Assembly (NCBI GenBank): GCA_963693085.1
Contig: OY856412.1
Coordinates: 1,061,606,744-1,061,670,743, forward strand
Reading direction: 5' to 3'
Origin: Alisma plantago-aquatica
Taxonomy: Eukaryota > Streptophyta > Magnoliopsida > Alismatales > Alismataceae
Length of the DNA: 64,000 nucleotides
Below the pieces are notes generated by a model. That model made no database searches and had not been told where the DNA came from. It saw only the letters and a list, made by a program, of their open reading frames with translations. Positions 13,152 through 24,236 of the stretch are shown piece by piece. Each line of letters begins with the position of its first letter. Positions within the stretch are counted from its first letter, which is position 1. Both the position numbers and the translations under genes were made by a program.

Positions 13152-13185
<34 letters not shown>
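13152..13185. repeat. (AT)n microsatellite in LARD-A 5' LTR
   Basis: About 17 units; the same site has about 6 units at 18422, about 9 at 22999 and about 6 at 28255 in the other LTR copies. Confidence 0.9.
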
Positions 13186-13187
<2 letters not shown>

Positions 13188-14406
13188 TCAATAAATGATG
13201 AAATTCACAGAACATTCTCATATCTGTAACTGAAGGATAATATGTAAATATGAGACCAGTTTTGTACACGGAATTCATGTTGTAAGAAGATGAACCTTGA
13301 TACATGGGTTGTAACACTAACTTGAATAATGTATATAAACTAGGGTTAATATGTACACCAAAAAGGATATGGAACCTAATATTCAGATAATGAATCATAA
13401 TCTGGAAAATGACATCAACAAGATAAATATAAGGTAAGAATATAAATAATCATGAGAATAACATAATGATCTACGTAAACCCTAAAATGAACACGACTAG
13501 GGTTAAGATGATCCAAATCTGATGCTAGCATATGATTTTTTTATTAACCAGGTGAAGACCAGATATGTAGATGATCCAGAATGTAAATAGGAATCTCTGA
13601 ACTCAGGTACGTGGATATAATTATATGACTAGTTTTGCTGGATGTTAAATATATGTACTTGCTTGTTTGTATTTGAAATACATTGTTGGATGTAGATCTA
13701 TATGTATTGTCATTTCCGCCTTGAACAATAAGAACACTAAAGAAAGAAAATGGAATGTAGTTACTGATGGTTCATTAATCTCCCTATTAGAGAGGGAAAG
13801 TATTAATGTTGACTAGCACCTCCCTAATGGTACAAGGTATGCGGGGAGATCCCTAATGGTACAAGGTACGCGGGGATAGAGCCCAATAATTTATGTTTGT
13901 GCTAAGTCCACCATAGTAATACATGTCCATTGAAATATGGTTAATAACTTGGGTTTACCTGATTTTCTGCCATTAAATAATGTTTCTTTCTCTCTTTCTT
14001 CTTTTTCAAGTATTATCAATATGCCAGCATAGTATAGCTCTTTAATTCCATGTACCAACTTTTGTTGATGATTTTGTTTCTCGTATTTTCTAGGTTCAAA
14101 GCTAGAATGGGATAAAAGAATAGGATGTGAGCAAGTTGTACAGGTTGTACCTATTGTCTAAGATCCTGTTAGCATACATGTTCATAGACTTATGTAAAAT
14201 TTTATATTCGATGTGTAAATGTAATCTGTAACAGTTCATGCTATAATTAATATTCATGTCGATTGTTGAGAAATGTTATGGTTGTACGTTCATGTATGTG
14301 TATTATGCTTCCGCATCGCTTTCTGATATAATTGGATGATGTTTTCGGATTTGACCTCTCATTCCCAATAGGGTTTGGAGAAGCCAAAATCCGGGGACGT
14401 CACAGT

Positions 14407-14418
14407 TGGTATCAGAGC
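14407..14418 (+). promoter_or_regulatory. Primer binding site, initiator Met-tRNA type
   Basis: TGGTATCAGAGC two bases after the LTR end, complementary to the 3' end of plant initiator methionine tRNA. It is where minus-strand DNA synthesis would start. Confidence 0.9.
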
Positions 14419-16360
14419 ATGAACAGTAGCTACACCTAACAATTGCTCACCATGAAACATAAAACATAAATTCACCTTTCACTTTAAACCCTAGAAAGTT
14501 AGTAAGTTGTTCTACAAGAACTAGGTTTGACTTAGCCTCTAGGTTATAACCTAGATGTTCGAGAACTAGGTTTAGACAAGTGTCAGAAACCCTTTCCATA
14601 TAGAGCTCATATGTATTGGGTAGCTACACTAGTCTACATCTCTTTCTCACCATTTCACTAGGTTACATGACACTAGACTATCTACTGTGTGTGGGACACT
14701 CGGTTTTGCTGATTTGGTTTTGCTTTCCAATCGGCCCGAGCCTCGATTGTTTTCTCTGACGTCTTTCATTCTCGGAGAAAAACTATATAATATTTTATTA
14801 TATATATGTAAATATAAAAATGTGTCCCTCACACTGGAGAGTAGTTAGTGTTCATGCAATCTAAGTGAAAGGGAGTGACATCAGTCTAGAAGAGAGAGTA
14901 GTCTAGATTAGATGTCTAGAGCCTTATCAAGATATGTGATACATAGAGTAGATGATAGAATGATAGTTGAAATAAGCATGTGAAATCTTATCTAAGTTTG
15001 ATGTCTGACAGTATAAGTTTCCTTATAAAGGTTTACATTGTACACTAGTTGAATCCAATTCTGTAGAATTTATGCAAAATCTTGATGATGAAAGTACATT
15101 CCCTTTGCCTACTTAAGATAAGCTAAGTTAAGATAGAGATGAGTGTGCATGAGCCTCAAGCTCTTATACAAGGAGGATGTCTAGTGGTAGGATGAGATAT
15201 GTGGTGAACTCTAGAGAGAGTAAGACCCATAGGGAGAAGGTCATAGGACCTAGCCTCCAATATATGAGATATGTGTTAAAAAAAATCTTACACTAGATTA
15301 CTCTCGAGTGTTGAGTTGAGTCCTTATGCATGATTCAAATCTATATGTGAGAATTGGGTAAAATAAAAGGATGGGTAGATGACCCATATGATAAAGTCAG
15401 TCCTTTGGCTGAGTTAGGTCCTAGCTAGAGTGATGTATTTTGAGAATCTCATCATTAGTTGCAAGTGAGGTAATATATGAACTCTAGTTATGAGAGTATG
15501 ATGCTTTGTGCAAAAGATACTCAAAATACATGTTCTCCCTTCTTCTTCTCTTTATGATGATAGAAATCTCACTTGAGCTATATAGATGATTTATATATGA
15601 TGAGTCACTCGTATAGGCTTGACCTATTATATATTTTTCCCCCTATATCATACATGTAGTACCAAAGATTGAAATCATGATTAGTTTGACTTCAAAATAT
15701 TCTCTTCCCCTTCATATGAAACATGAAAGATATGATGCTGAGGTCATGGGATAAACTTAGTATGTTCTCTTTTTTTTCCCTTCACATAATACAAAAAAAT
15801 GAACTAATGAACTTGATATAAAGATATTTTTGGGTCATAGGATATATGATCAGAAATATAGTTCATAACTTTGATCCTTCTCAATGTATGCTTCTAAGTT
15901 GAGTATGAATATCACACCATAGGGTGAAACCCTAATGGTCAAGCATGTTACGTAGGCCCTTCTTAAGTAGAAAATCTTAATATCATGGATGAAGATAAAT
16001 CTCCTCTAATGCTGAAATCATTATAAGATGTTAATGATATTGGATTTGAACGATCTGAATATCATGGCATATAAATGAATTCCTCTTGAACTTTAAAAGT
16101 ATGAACAAAACCTGTATCCTTAGGGGTGATGTAATCCCAAGATATCATAATGCCATGTTATGGGTAAGACTTTAAGTGATGCTTCAACCTATATAAGGTG
16201 GGGTGGGTACACCCTACATGCTTAAACCTCCTAAGATGACAACCTAGGATGAATCAAAATAATGATACTCTTGGAACTTAGAGTGGTGGTTTAGAGACAT
16301 CCACAACTCTTGAATATTAGCTTAAGAATGAAACCACTTGAATTTAGAGGACGAAATTCC

Positions 16361-16377
16361 ATATAAGGTGGGGTGAA
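16361..16377 (+). promoter_or_regulatory. Polypurine tract of LARD-A
   Basis: AAGGTGGGGTGAA directly before the 3' LTR, within the 15-mer ATATAAGGTGGGGTG. The same 15-mer occurs at 16191-16205. Confidence 0.7.
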
Positions 16378-19300
16378 TGTGATGACCCAGAATTTAGGAT
16401 TCTGATACTCAATATAATATTTGAAATCAGGTTGGGGTAAAATATTTTAATGATGTACCTAGAGGTGTAATGTGGTCATATAATGAAAGTTGCACTTTTT
16501 GATCAAGAGTTGATGATGAATCGACTTGTATTAAGGTTTACCACTTAGTTATAAGGTCATTTGAGGAATGTACTTACATGATCATAGCATAGAATTTTAG
16601 CCTCAAACATTGCTAGATGAGAAATTATACGACAAGGGATCCATGTGTAAAATTGGTGATAATTAAAGGTCCCTATTGGTGGCTATTAAGATATAATGAT
16701 GTGAACTATTGATTTAAATAAGTTAGAAATAAGTTCAATTTCCACGTAACGTCACAAGCCAACCCAATCAACAGAGGGGCACGAATTTGTTAGTTGTGAC
16801 AGGCTGAGTAGTGTGGCACACTAATGGCCCTTGGATGCGTCTGAAAGATCACAACCTACCAACGTTTTCAATAGACCAGCTGGTGTATAGGAGACCAAGT
16901 CGTGAGGAAGACATATCAAGTGGTTAAGAGTGTTGGGGGATAAGTCTTCAGATCCGCCACAACTCCAGGAGCAACCCAACTAACCAGACATCATGGACTA
17001 TAGGGTGAAATCCTTCCTTCTCACTCTCATCCCTCTTCATCCACAATGCAGCGGCAGTGTTGAGTAACAACACCAGGAAGCACAGACGACAATGGTTGTT
17101 AATGAGATGCAACCAACGTGAGACCTATAGCCATCGTTCCATGGTGCTGCGGTGGCATTCATGCGCGCCCAGAATAGAGGCACTAGAAGACATCGAGGAG
17201 CAATGAGGGTGATCGTTTGCTCACCGGAGTGGAGGCCGCAGCGGCAGCCACCACCTGCGGCTCGTAGACGAGGATCCTTGGAGCAAAAGACCAACCCTGT
17301 TACCTCTAGAGGTTTTTCTGGAGCCATCGGAGGTGAGGGCGCCGGATGACGCACGCAGGCGTCAGGCTTCAGGTGGTGGCGGCCAGACTTGTGGCTCACG
17401 CTTGACCATATGAGAAGCGATCTTGGTGGCCGGAAACAATGGAAGATAGCATAAGAGTTGTTGGCGCCATCATAGGTCGACGAGGAGGATAGGGGTGCCT
17501 TTGCTCGCCGGAGTCGACCACGGTCCGGTTGCCCATCGAAAGATGCCCCTTATGGCGGCGCTTGAATGAGAGGGCGGCGGTGGCGCTGGTCACTCATGGG
17601 CACAGCGCACGGAGGATCAGAGTTCGCACAACAGAGGTGTTTTGCCTCCTTCCCCCACCACATCCAGAACCAAGCGACGACGAGCTTGTGGGCGCTAGGG
17701 TCTGGAGCTGGGGCTGAGAAATAGAGGAGCCATGGAGACCTTTCTGGGGATGCCGCAGGTAGTGGTGGCTGAAGAAGCTTGAACAGAGGAGCTGGCGGTG
17801 CAGGATCTCACACCGGAGATCATCGCAGTGGTGGTCGTGAAGCGGAGTCCCACAGACTCACAGATCACGAGGGCGTGGAGACGTAGCACCCAGGGGGAAC
17901 GAAGAAGGAAAGGAGAGGGAGCGGGTTCCTCAGCTTGGTTCAGTGACAAATCAGAGAAAAATGGCCCAAATCCTAACTGAACCTAACGGTTCATTCAAGC
18001 CAGACCGGCCGGCCCAAGCAAAGGGTGTGTGCCAGCCCTGGAGCCACGTGTCAGCGACCGATTGGCCCAATAAAGGTAATACCTCTATAATGCTAAGATC
18101 TTCTTTAATTTGTAGTAATTAGCTCGAGCATAAAAAAAAATAAGTGTAATATACCGAAATTCTCAGAAAAATGTGTAGAGCAATGTGAAAGCCTAATATT
18201 ATACTTTTGATGCACTAATATCAATGATATCGCGTAAGATGTGTAATTCTTATTTCATGGATAATAAATATCAAACGATTTTCTAAAATTATGATAACAT
18301 GTCAGTAAGTCTATAATCATGTTTATAGTTCATATGATGTCAAATATGGTCATGTTGATGTACGAAACCATATAATTTGATTAATATGGCTAATTAGGGC
18401 TAATAACCCTAAGTTAAATGCAATATATATATATGCTCAATAAATGATGAAATTCACATAACATTCTCATATCTGTAACTGAAGGATAATATGTAAATAT
18501 GAGACCAGTTTTGTACACGGAATTCATGTTGTAAGAAGATGAACCTTGATACATGGGTTGTAACACTAACTTGAATAAAGTATATAAACTAGGGTTAATA
18601 TGTACACCAAAAAGGATATGGAACCTAATATTCAGATAATGAATCATAATTTGGAAAATGACATCAATAAGATAAATATAAGGTAAGAATATAAATAATC
18701 ATGAGAATAACATAATGATCTACGTAAACCCTAAAATGAACACGACTAGGGTTAAGATGATCAAAATCTGATGCTAGCATATGATTTTGTTATTAACCAG
18801 GTGAAGACCAGATATGTAGATGATCCAGAATGTAAATAGGAATCTCTGAACTCAGGTACGTGGATATAATTATATGAGTAGTTTTGCTGGATGTTAAATA
18901 TATGTACTTGCTTGTTTGTATTTGAAATACATTGTTGGATGTAGATCTATATGTATTGTCATTTCCGCCTTGAACAATAAGAACACTAAAGAAAGAAAAT
19001 GGAATGTAGTTACTGATGGTTCATTAATCTCCCTATTAGAGAGGGAAATTATTAATGTTGACTAGCACCTCCCTAATGGTACAAGGTACGCGGGGAGATC
19101 CCTAATGGTACAAGGTACGCGGGGATAGGGCCCAATAATTTATGTTTGTGCTAAGTCCACCATAGTAATACATGTCCATTGAAATATGGTTAATAACTTG
19201 GGTTTACCTGATTTTCTACCATTAAATAATGTTTCTTTCTCTCTTTCTTCTTTTTCAAGTATTATCAATATGCCAGCATAGTATAGCTCTTTAATTCCAC

Positions 19301-19653
19301 GTACCAACTTTTGTTGATGATTTTGTTTCTCGTATTTTCTAGGTTCAGAGCTAGAATGGGATAAAAGAATAGGATGTGAGCAAGTTGTACAGGTTGTACC
19401 TATTGTCTAAGATCATGTTAGCATACATGTTCATAGACTTATGTAAAATTTTATATTCGATGTGTAAATGTAATCTGTAACAGTTCATGCTATAATTAAT
19501 ATTCATGTCGATTGTTGAGAAATGTTATGGTTGTACGTTCATGTATGCGTATTATGCTTCCGCATCGCTTTCTAATATAATTGGATGATGTTTTCGGATT
19601 TGACCTCTCATTCCCAATAGGGTTTGGAGAAGCCAAAATCCGGGGACGTCACA
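16378..19653 (+). repeat. LARD-A 3' LTR
   Basis: 3,276 bases, TG...CA, followed by target duplication TTTCC. It shares scattered variants with the 3' LTR at 26212-29486 that the 5' LTR lacks (for example CCCAG near the start, a G-to-C change near 17147), which shows that 26212-29486 was copied from it. Confidence 0.92.
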
Positions 19654-20790
19654 TTTCCAAACATGAATATTGACATTATTTATCTTGTTCTCTATGTTTA
19701 AATATTTCTATAAAGGATATGTATAGGTCCTTCTTCATAATATGTATTGCCCCTCGAATATGAATTGGTCACTAAATATATCAAGTAACTATTTCATGCT
19801 TGAGTAGACAATGAGTCTTATCAAGTAATTATTTTACATATTACCTAATCATCAAAATATTTGCATCATCTCTTATACTATAACATGGTCAATAAGATTT
19901 ACTTTATTACTACAACCAACTTAAAGATGTCTCATGCCCATTTTTTCAAAGCATCAAATGAAGCCATATCTATAATAGAATGATGTATTCTACCATAAAA
20001 AAACTTCATAATATTTTGAGATGAAGATTACAACTGAACAAAAAATATTGAACACAATATCCCAACATATCCCCAATACTGTAGAAAAGTCTTTCATATG
20101 TGTCATTTTTTGGCTGAAAGGAAGTACAAAATTAAGTTTGATAACCAATAAGGATTGTAGTACTTTAAAATTTTGTAGATAAACATAGAACCTTAGGTAT
20201 ATGTGACAAATGTCAGGAATTTATACAATATGACAACCTTATTATAATTCTTATTGATTTCACATATATTTGTCAAGTCTCATCAGTTGGCGCTTGTATC
20301 TCTCAATGTATGTGATAAACCATGGAGTTGTAAACCACCTAAATGTAAGATAAAAGTTGGATTTATATGTTGATAATGCTCTTGTTATATGTTGATTATG
20401 CTTTTGGATAGAAGAAAAAGTACCTTTTTTCATGCAACATTAGTTTAGATGAATACAAGGTAAAAGGATTTCCTATCGAGAACATCCACTACCTTTTTCT
20501 GAGATTCAATTTCTTCTATGTGGGATGCATTTGAATTTCTTACAATTATAATAGATTTGGCAGTATTCTTCATTGAGACAGTTGTCATCTAAAATTTAGA
20601 TAAACAACCACAATTTCCATTCTATATTATGACTTGGATGCTTGTTATTAGGACCTATCTTTTGATGTAAACAATAATTCTCAACCATTAGGAGAAATCC
20701 TTGAAATAACGTATCATAATCAAGTCATAAATCAAGTGCAAGTGTGGCATAAAATAGAAGTATTTTTTTCTTATAAGAACATGCAATATA
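19654..20790. other. Unassigned flank, 3' side of LARD-A insertion
   Basis: AT-rich pre-insertion DNA (continuation of the sequence ending at 11108). No gene or repeat family recognised. Duplicated at 29487-30624. Confidence 0.5.
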
Positions 20791-20908
20791 GGTGTGATCA
20801 TACCAGCATTAATGCACTGGATCCCATCAGAACTCTACAGTTAAGCATGCTTGGGCGAGAGTAGTACTAGGATGGGTGACCTCCTCGAAAGTCCTCGTGT
20901 TTCACCCC
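20791..20908 (+). pseudogene. 5S rRNA-derived sequence, head of a 5S/LINE chimera
   Basis: Nearly full-length plant 5S rRNA (118 bases), from GGTGTGATCATACC to TTCACCCC. The internal promoter is largely kept: box A region AAGCATGCTTGGGCGAGAG, the intermediate element GATGGG, and box C with a few changes (TCCTCGAAAGTCCTCGTGTT). Differences from the plant consensus as I remember it include a missing base at the 5' end and several C-to-T changes. It is a single copy without the spacer of 5S arrays and runs straight into LINE sequence, so it is a retroposed piece, not a working rDNA unit. Confidence 0.9.
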
Positions 20909-21367
20909 TTTTAGAAGAATAAACAAGGTCTCAACAAGATGAATGTGGTTGAAATGCATATGTTGAGATGGATATGTGGGAAGACAAGAAACGATTTCTT
21001 GAGAAATGATTAATATAAGAAATAAAGTGGGGGTGGCAAGCATTGAGTACATGTTGTGTGAGGGCCAACTCAGATGGTACAGACATGTGCAACGCAGACC
21101 GGCTAATGTGCCTATATGAAGCAATGTTGTTGAGTCAAGCACAATAAATAGAAGAAGAGGAAGACCTAAATTATCATGGGATGAGTTTATAAAGAGAGAA
21201 TTTGAATCTCTACATCTCAACCAGAATATGGCCCATGATAGAGCTGAATGGAAATGAAGGATCCATGTAGTCGACTCCAACATAGTCATAGCTAAGGCTT
21301 AGATGACGATGGTGATGACGATGGTGATGACAACGACGACGACGACGACGACAACGACGACGACGAC

Positions 21368-21460
<93 letters not shown>

Positions 21461-21468
21461 AAAAAAAA
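20909..21468 (+). mobile_element. 5'-truncated LINE 3' end (RTE-like) with (GAT)n tail
   Basis: Translation in shifting frames gives the C-terminal end of a LINE ORF2: MLRWICGKTR, then VGVASIE, QLRWYRHVQRRP, RRRGRPKLSW, MAHDRAEWK and RIHV. These blocks in this order are typical of RTE-type LINEs. At least one frameshift and stops (near 21116 and 21257) break it. It ends in a simple repeat of GAC/GAT units and a short A run, the kind of tail seen in RTE LINEs. It begins directly at the end of 5S rRNA without a gap. A possible short target repeat AACATGC flanks the pair (20779-20785 and after the A run), but six bases separate it from the 5S start on the left. Confidence 0.8.
21303..21460. repeat. 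(GAY)n tail of the LINE, unit 1
   Basis: Mixed GATGGTGATGAC units, then GACGAC units, then about 31 GAT units. Frames through it encode only homopolymers and are not genes. Confidence 0.93.
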
Positions 21469-21594
21469 CATGCTACCTAACTTTCAAGACCACCAGTATA
21501 ATTATCAAATGCATGTGCCATTGATTTTGACATTCTAAGCATGCTTTTTTATCGAGATAGTTGTGTGGGATCATATCCTACAATCTTAGAGGAT

Positions 21595-21661
<67 letters not shown>

Positions 21662-22878
21662 TATGTGTGTGTTGTGTGTGTGTATATATATACATATATA
21701 TATATACATATACAAAGACACACACACCCCAAACCATTATGAATCTCAAAAAACAAACACCAATATGATAAGATATAGCAAGGGCTAATTTGAAAACCAA
21801 AATTCATGATAAAATTGAAATAATCTACTTCTTTACATGTTGATCAAGTACATGAGGTCACATATAAAAAGTATTATGGAATGATTCACAATGTGATTAA
21901 ATATACCACTTTAAATATAAGAAGAAAGTACAATACATCACATCACATAAACAAGTCATAAAAACTCTCTGTGAAAGTGAGAGTACAACAATAGTTGAGA
22001 TGGTTTTATGCTATACTTTATTACTTCTTTCTCAGCTCTGTGTTCTAATACTTTCACTAGACCTAGAAAGATAAAACCAATGAACATCATACACATATAT
22101 TATCATGGAGTAAAAACTCTCAGCCATGATGGACAACTTATTTCAATAGTATATTAAGAGTATTAAATCCAAAGTGGAATATTTATCAAGGTTCCTCCTT
22201 TGATTAATAAATAACATTACATATTAATAAGATGTAATGTCTTTTTTTCTTAAGAAGGACGTCCATTTAATACTATAAATAAATTCAAACTATTTCAAGA
22301 TGTAATATTAAGTAAATAAATGTATAGAAACTTATAGTGTGCAGAAGGTCACTTATATGCATCATGCACAAACCATGCTTTATAATAACATGCATATAGT
22401 AACAGACTAATTTATCTATTTCTTTTTACAAATTAACTTGGTTGGAACCTAACCAAGTTGCATGTAACATATTCACTTATCTCAACATATAAGACATTTG
22501 GATGACCAAACTCATAGAGATCCCACAACATGCCTTCATCGATGTGAGTATGTCATTGTAGGTCGCATTGTCTTATTTCTCACATTTTCTCTTACAGTCT
22601 GGGCTTGGGTACTCAGTCATCAATACTTATATATACAATATTAGTACAACTTCTATATAAACTGGATATATGAATATGTCCCCCATCCTCATGAGGTTCA
22701 CACTTTAATACAAATAATTTTAGGAAGCTACAAATTATCTATATTCAAAGATCGCTATACAAAAATTTAGTTTCCCTTCCCAAATTTATGTTCACTCAAG
22801 AAATTCTACAACACTCACTGTCTAACACCATTATCACCACTTTATTATTTATTTACACTATGAATCATTCATACCATG
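21469..22878. other. Unassigned flank after the 5S/LINE chimera
   Basis: AT-rich DNA without recognised genes. A compound TA/CA/GT microsatellite lies at 21597-21730. Duplicated at 31372-32763. Confidence 0.5.
21597..21730. repeat. Compound TA/CA/TG microsatellite
   Basis: TA run, CA run, short TG run, then TA and CA again; partly self-complementary. The copy at 31500-31613 is shorter in the first TA block. Confidence 0.93.
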
Positions 22879-24236
22879 TCAGTAAGTCTATAATCATGTT
22901 TATAGTTCATATGATGTCAAATATGGTCATGTTGATGTACGAAACCATATAATTTGATTAATATGGCTAATTAGGGCTAATAACCCTAAGTTAAATGCAA
23001 TATATATATATATATATGCTCAATAAATGATGAAATTCACAGAACATTCTCATATCTGTAACTGAAGGATAATATGTAAATATGAGACCAGTTTTGTACA
23101 CGGAATTCATGTTGTAAGAAGATGAACCTTGATACATGGGTTGTAACACTAACTTGAATAATGTATATAAACTAGGGTTAATATGTACACCAAAAAGGAT
23201 ATGGAACCTAATATTCAGATAATGAATCATAATCTGGAAAATGACATCAACAAGATAAATATAAGGTAAGAATATAAATAATCATGAGAATAACATAATG
23301 ATCTACGTAAACCCTAAAATGAACACGACTAGGATTAAGATGATCAAAATCTGATGCTAGCATATGATTTTGTTATTAACCAGGTGAAGACCAGATATGT
23401 AGATGATCCAGAATGTAAATAGGAATCTATGAACTCAGGTATGTGGATATAATTATATGACTAGTTTTGCTGGATGTTAAATATATGTACTTGCTTGTTT
23501 GTATTTGAAATACATTGTTGGATGTAGATCTATATGTATTGTCATTTCCACCTTGAACAATAAGAACACTAAAGAAAGAAAATGGAATGTAGTTACTGAT
23601 GGTTCATTAATCTCCCTATTAGAGAGGGAAAGTATTAATGTTGACTAGCACCTCCCTAATGGTACAAGGTATGCGGGGAGATCCCTAATGGTACAAGGTA
23701 CGCGGGGATAGAGCCCAATAATTTATGTTTGTGCTAAGTCCACCATAGTAATACATGTCCATTGAAATATGGTTAATAACTTGGGTTTACCTAATTTTCT
23801 GCCATTAAATAATGTTTCTTTCTCTCTTTCTTCTTTTTCAAGTATTATCAATATGCCAGCATAGTATAGCTCTTTAATTCCATGTACCAACTTTTGTTGA
23901 TGATTTTGTTTCTCGTATTTTCTAGGTTCAGAGCTAGAATGGGATAAAAGAATAGGATGTGAGCAAGTTGTACAGGTTGTACCTATTGTCTAAGATCCTG
24001 TTAGCATACATGTTCATAGACTTATGTAAAATTTTATATTCGATGTGTAAATGTAATCTGTAACAGTTCATGCTATAATTAATATTCATGTCGATTGTTG
24101 AGAAATGTTATGGTTGTACGTTCATGTATGTGTATTATGCTTCCGCATCGCTTTCTGATATAATTGGATGATGTTTTCGGATTTGACCTCTCATTCCCAA
24201 TAGGGTTTGGAGAAGCCAAAATCCGGGGACGTCACA
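22879..24236 (+). repeat. Partial LARD-A 5' LTR in unit 2
   Basis: Matches 13031-14404, ending in ACGTCACA. Confidence 0.92.

Larger units (their letters stand above)
11109..14404 (+). repeat. LARD-A 5' LTR
   Basis: 3,296 bases, TG...CA. Contains a GC-rich island (about 11765-12790), a TA microsatellite (13152-13185), and a 26-base direct duplication (13822-13847 and 13851-13876, CCCTAATGGTACAAGG core). It differs from the 3' LTR at scattered points and in TA length. The tandem duplication discussed below begins inside this LTR at 13031. Confidence 0.92.
14405..16377 (+). other. LARD-A internal domain, non-coding
   Basis: About 1.97 kb between the LTRs, starting with the primer site and ending with the polypurine tract. 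No Gag, protease, integrase or reverse transcriptase similarity is visible in any frame; the longest frames are about 60 codons. Part of it is recognisable in the internal part of LARD-B (45069-47181), including the first 100 bases after the primer site. A second copy of the polypurine-tract sequence lies at 16191-16205. Confidence 0.75.
11109..19653 (+). mobile_element. LARD-A: complete non-autonomous long-LTR retrotransposon
   Basis: Two near-identical LTRs of about 3.3 kb (11109-14404 and 16378-19653) begin TGTGATGACCC and end ACGTCACA (TG...CA). The internal part is only about 2 kb and has no gag or pol signal. A Met-tRNA primer site follows the 5' LTR, a polypurine tract precedes the 3' LTR, and the 5-base target duplication TTTCC is perfect (11104-11108, 19654-19658). 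This is the architecture called LARD (large retrotransposon derivative). The LTR start and the GAGGACGAAATT motif before the polypurine tract resemble Ty3/gypsy chromoviruses, the likely source of its enzymes. Few differences separate the LTRs, so insertion is fairly recent. Confidence 0.92.
13031..22878 (+). repeat. Tandem duplication, unit 1 (about 9.85 kb)
   Basis: Runs from inside the LARD-A 5' LTR through the internal domain, 3' LTR, downstream flank and 5S/LINE chimera to 22878. The whole order is repeated at 22879-32763 in the same orientation with few differences. At the joint the flank sequence ATACCATG meets the LTR word ATAACATG, with CATGT common to both, so the crossover lies in that short match. 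Confidence 0.93.

Noticed and set aside
20791..20908. Cassandra-type TRIM element as the source of the 5S sequence
   Set aside because: No paired short LTRs, primer site or polypurine tract nearby; LINE ORF2 sequence begins directly after 5S.
20791..20908. Functional 5S rRNA gene unit
   Set aside because: Changes in the 5' end and box C, no 5S spacer, no array; fused to a LINE tail. Transcription by Pol III is not excluded but a ribosomal role is unlikely.
20867..21289. 140-codon minus-strand frame over the LINE (also 30701-31117)
   Set aside because: Antisense shadow of the LINE ORF2 end and 5S sequence; the plus strand explains the sequence.
21303..21524. Poly-Met frame and its antisense partners over the GAT tract (also 31137-31427 and 31126-31374, poly-Ser)
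   Set aside because: Simple-repeat translation only; unit number differs between the duplicate units and no context supports a gene.
21541..21807. Overlapping frames rich in Tyr-Ile and Thr-His over the TA/CA microsatellite
   Set aside because: Products of dinucleotide repeats in all frames; not genes.
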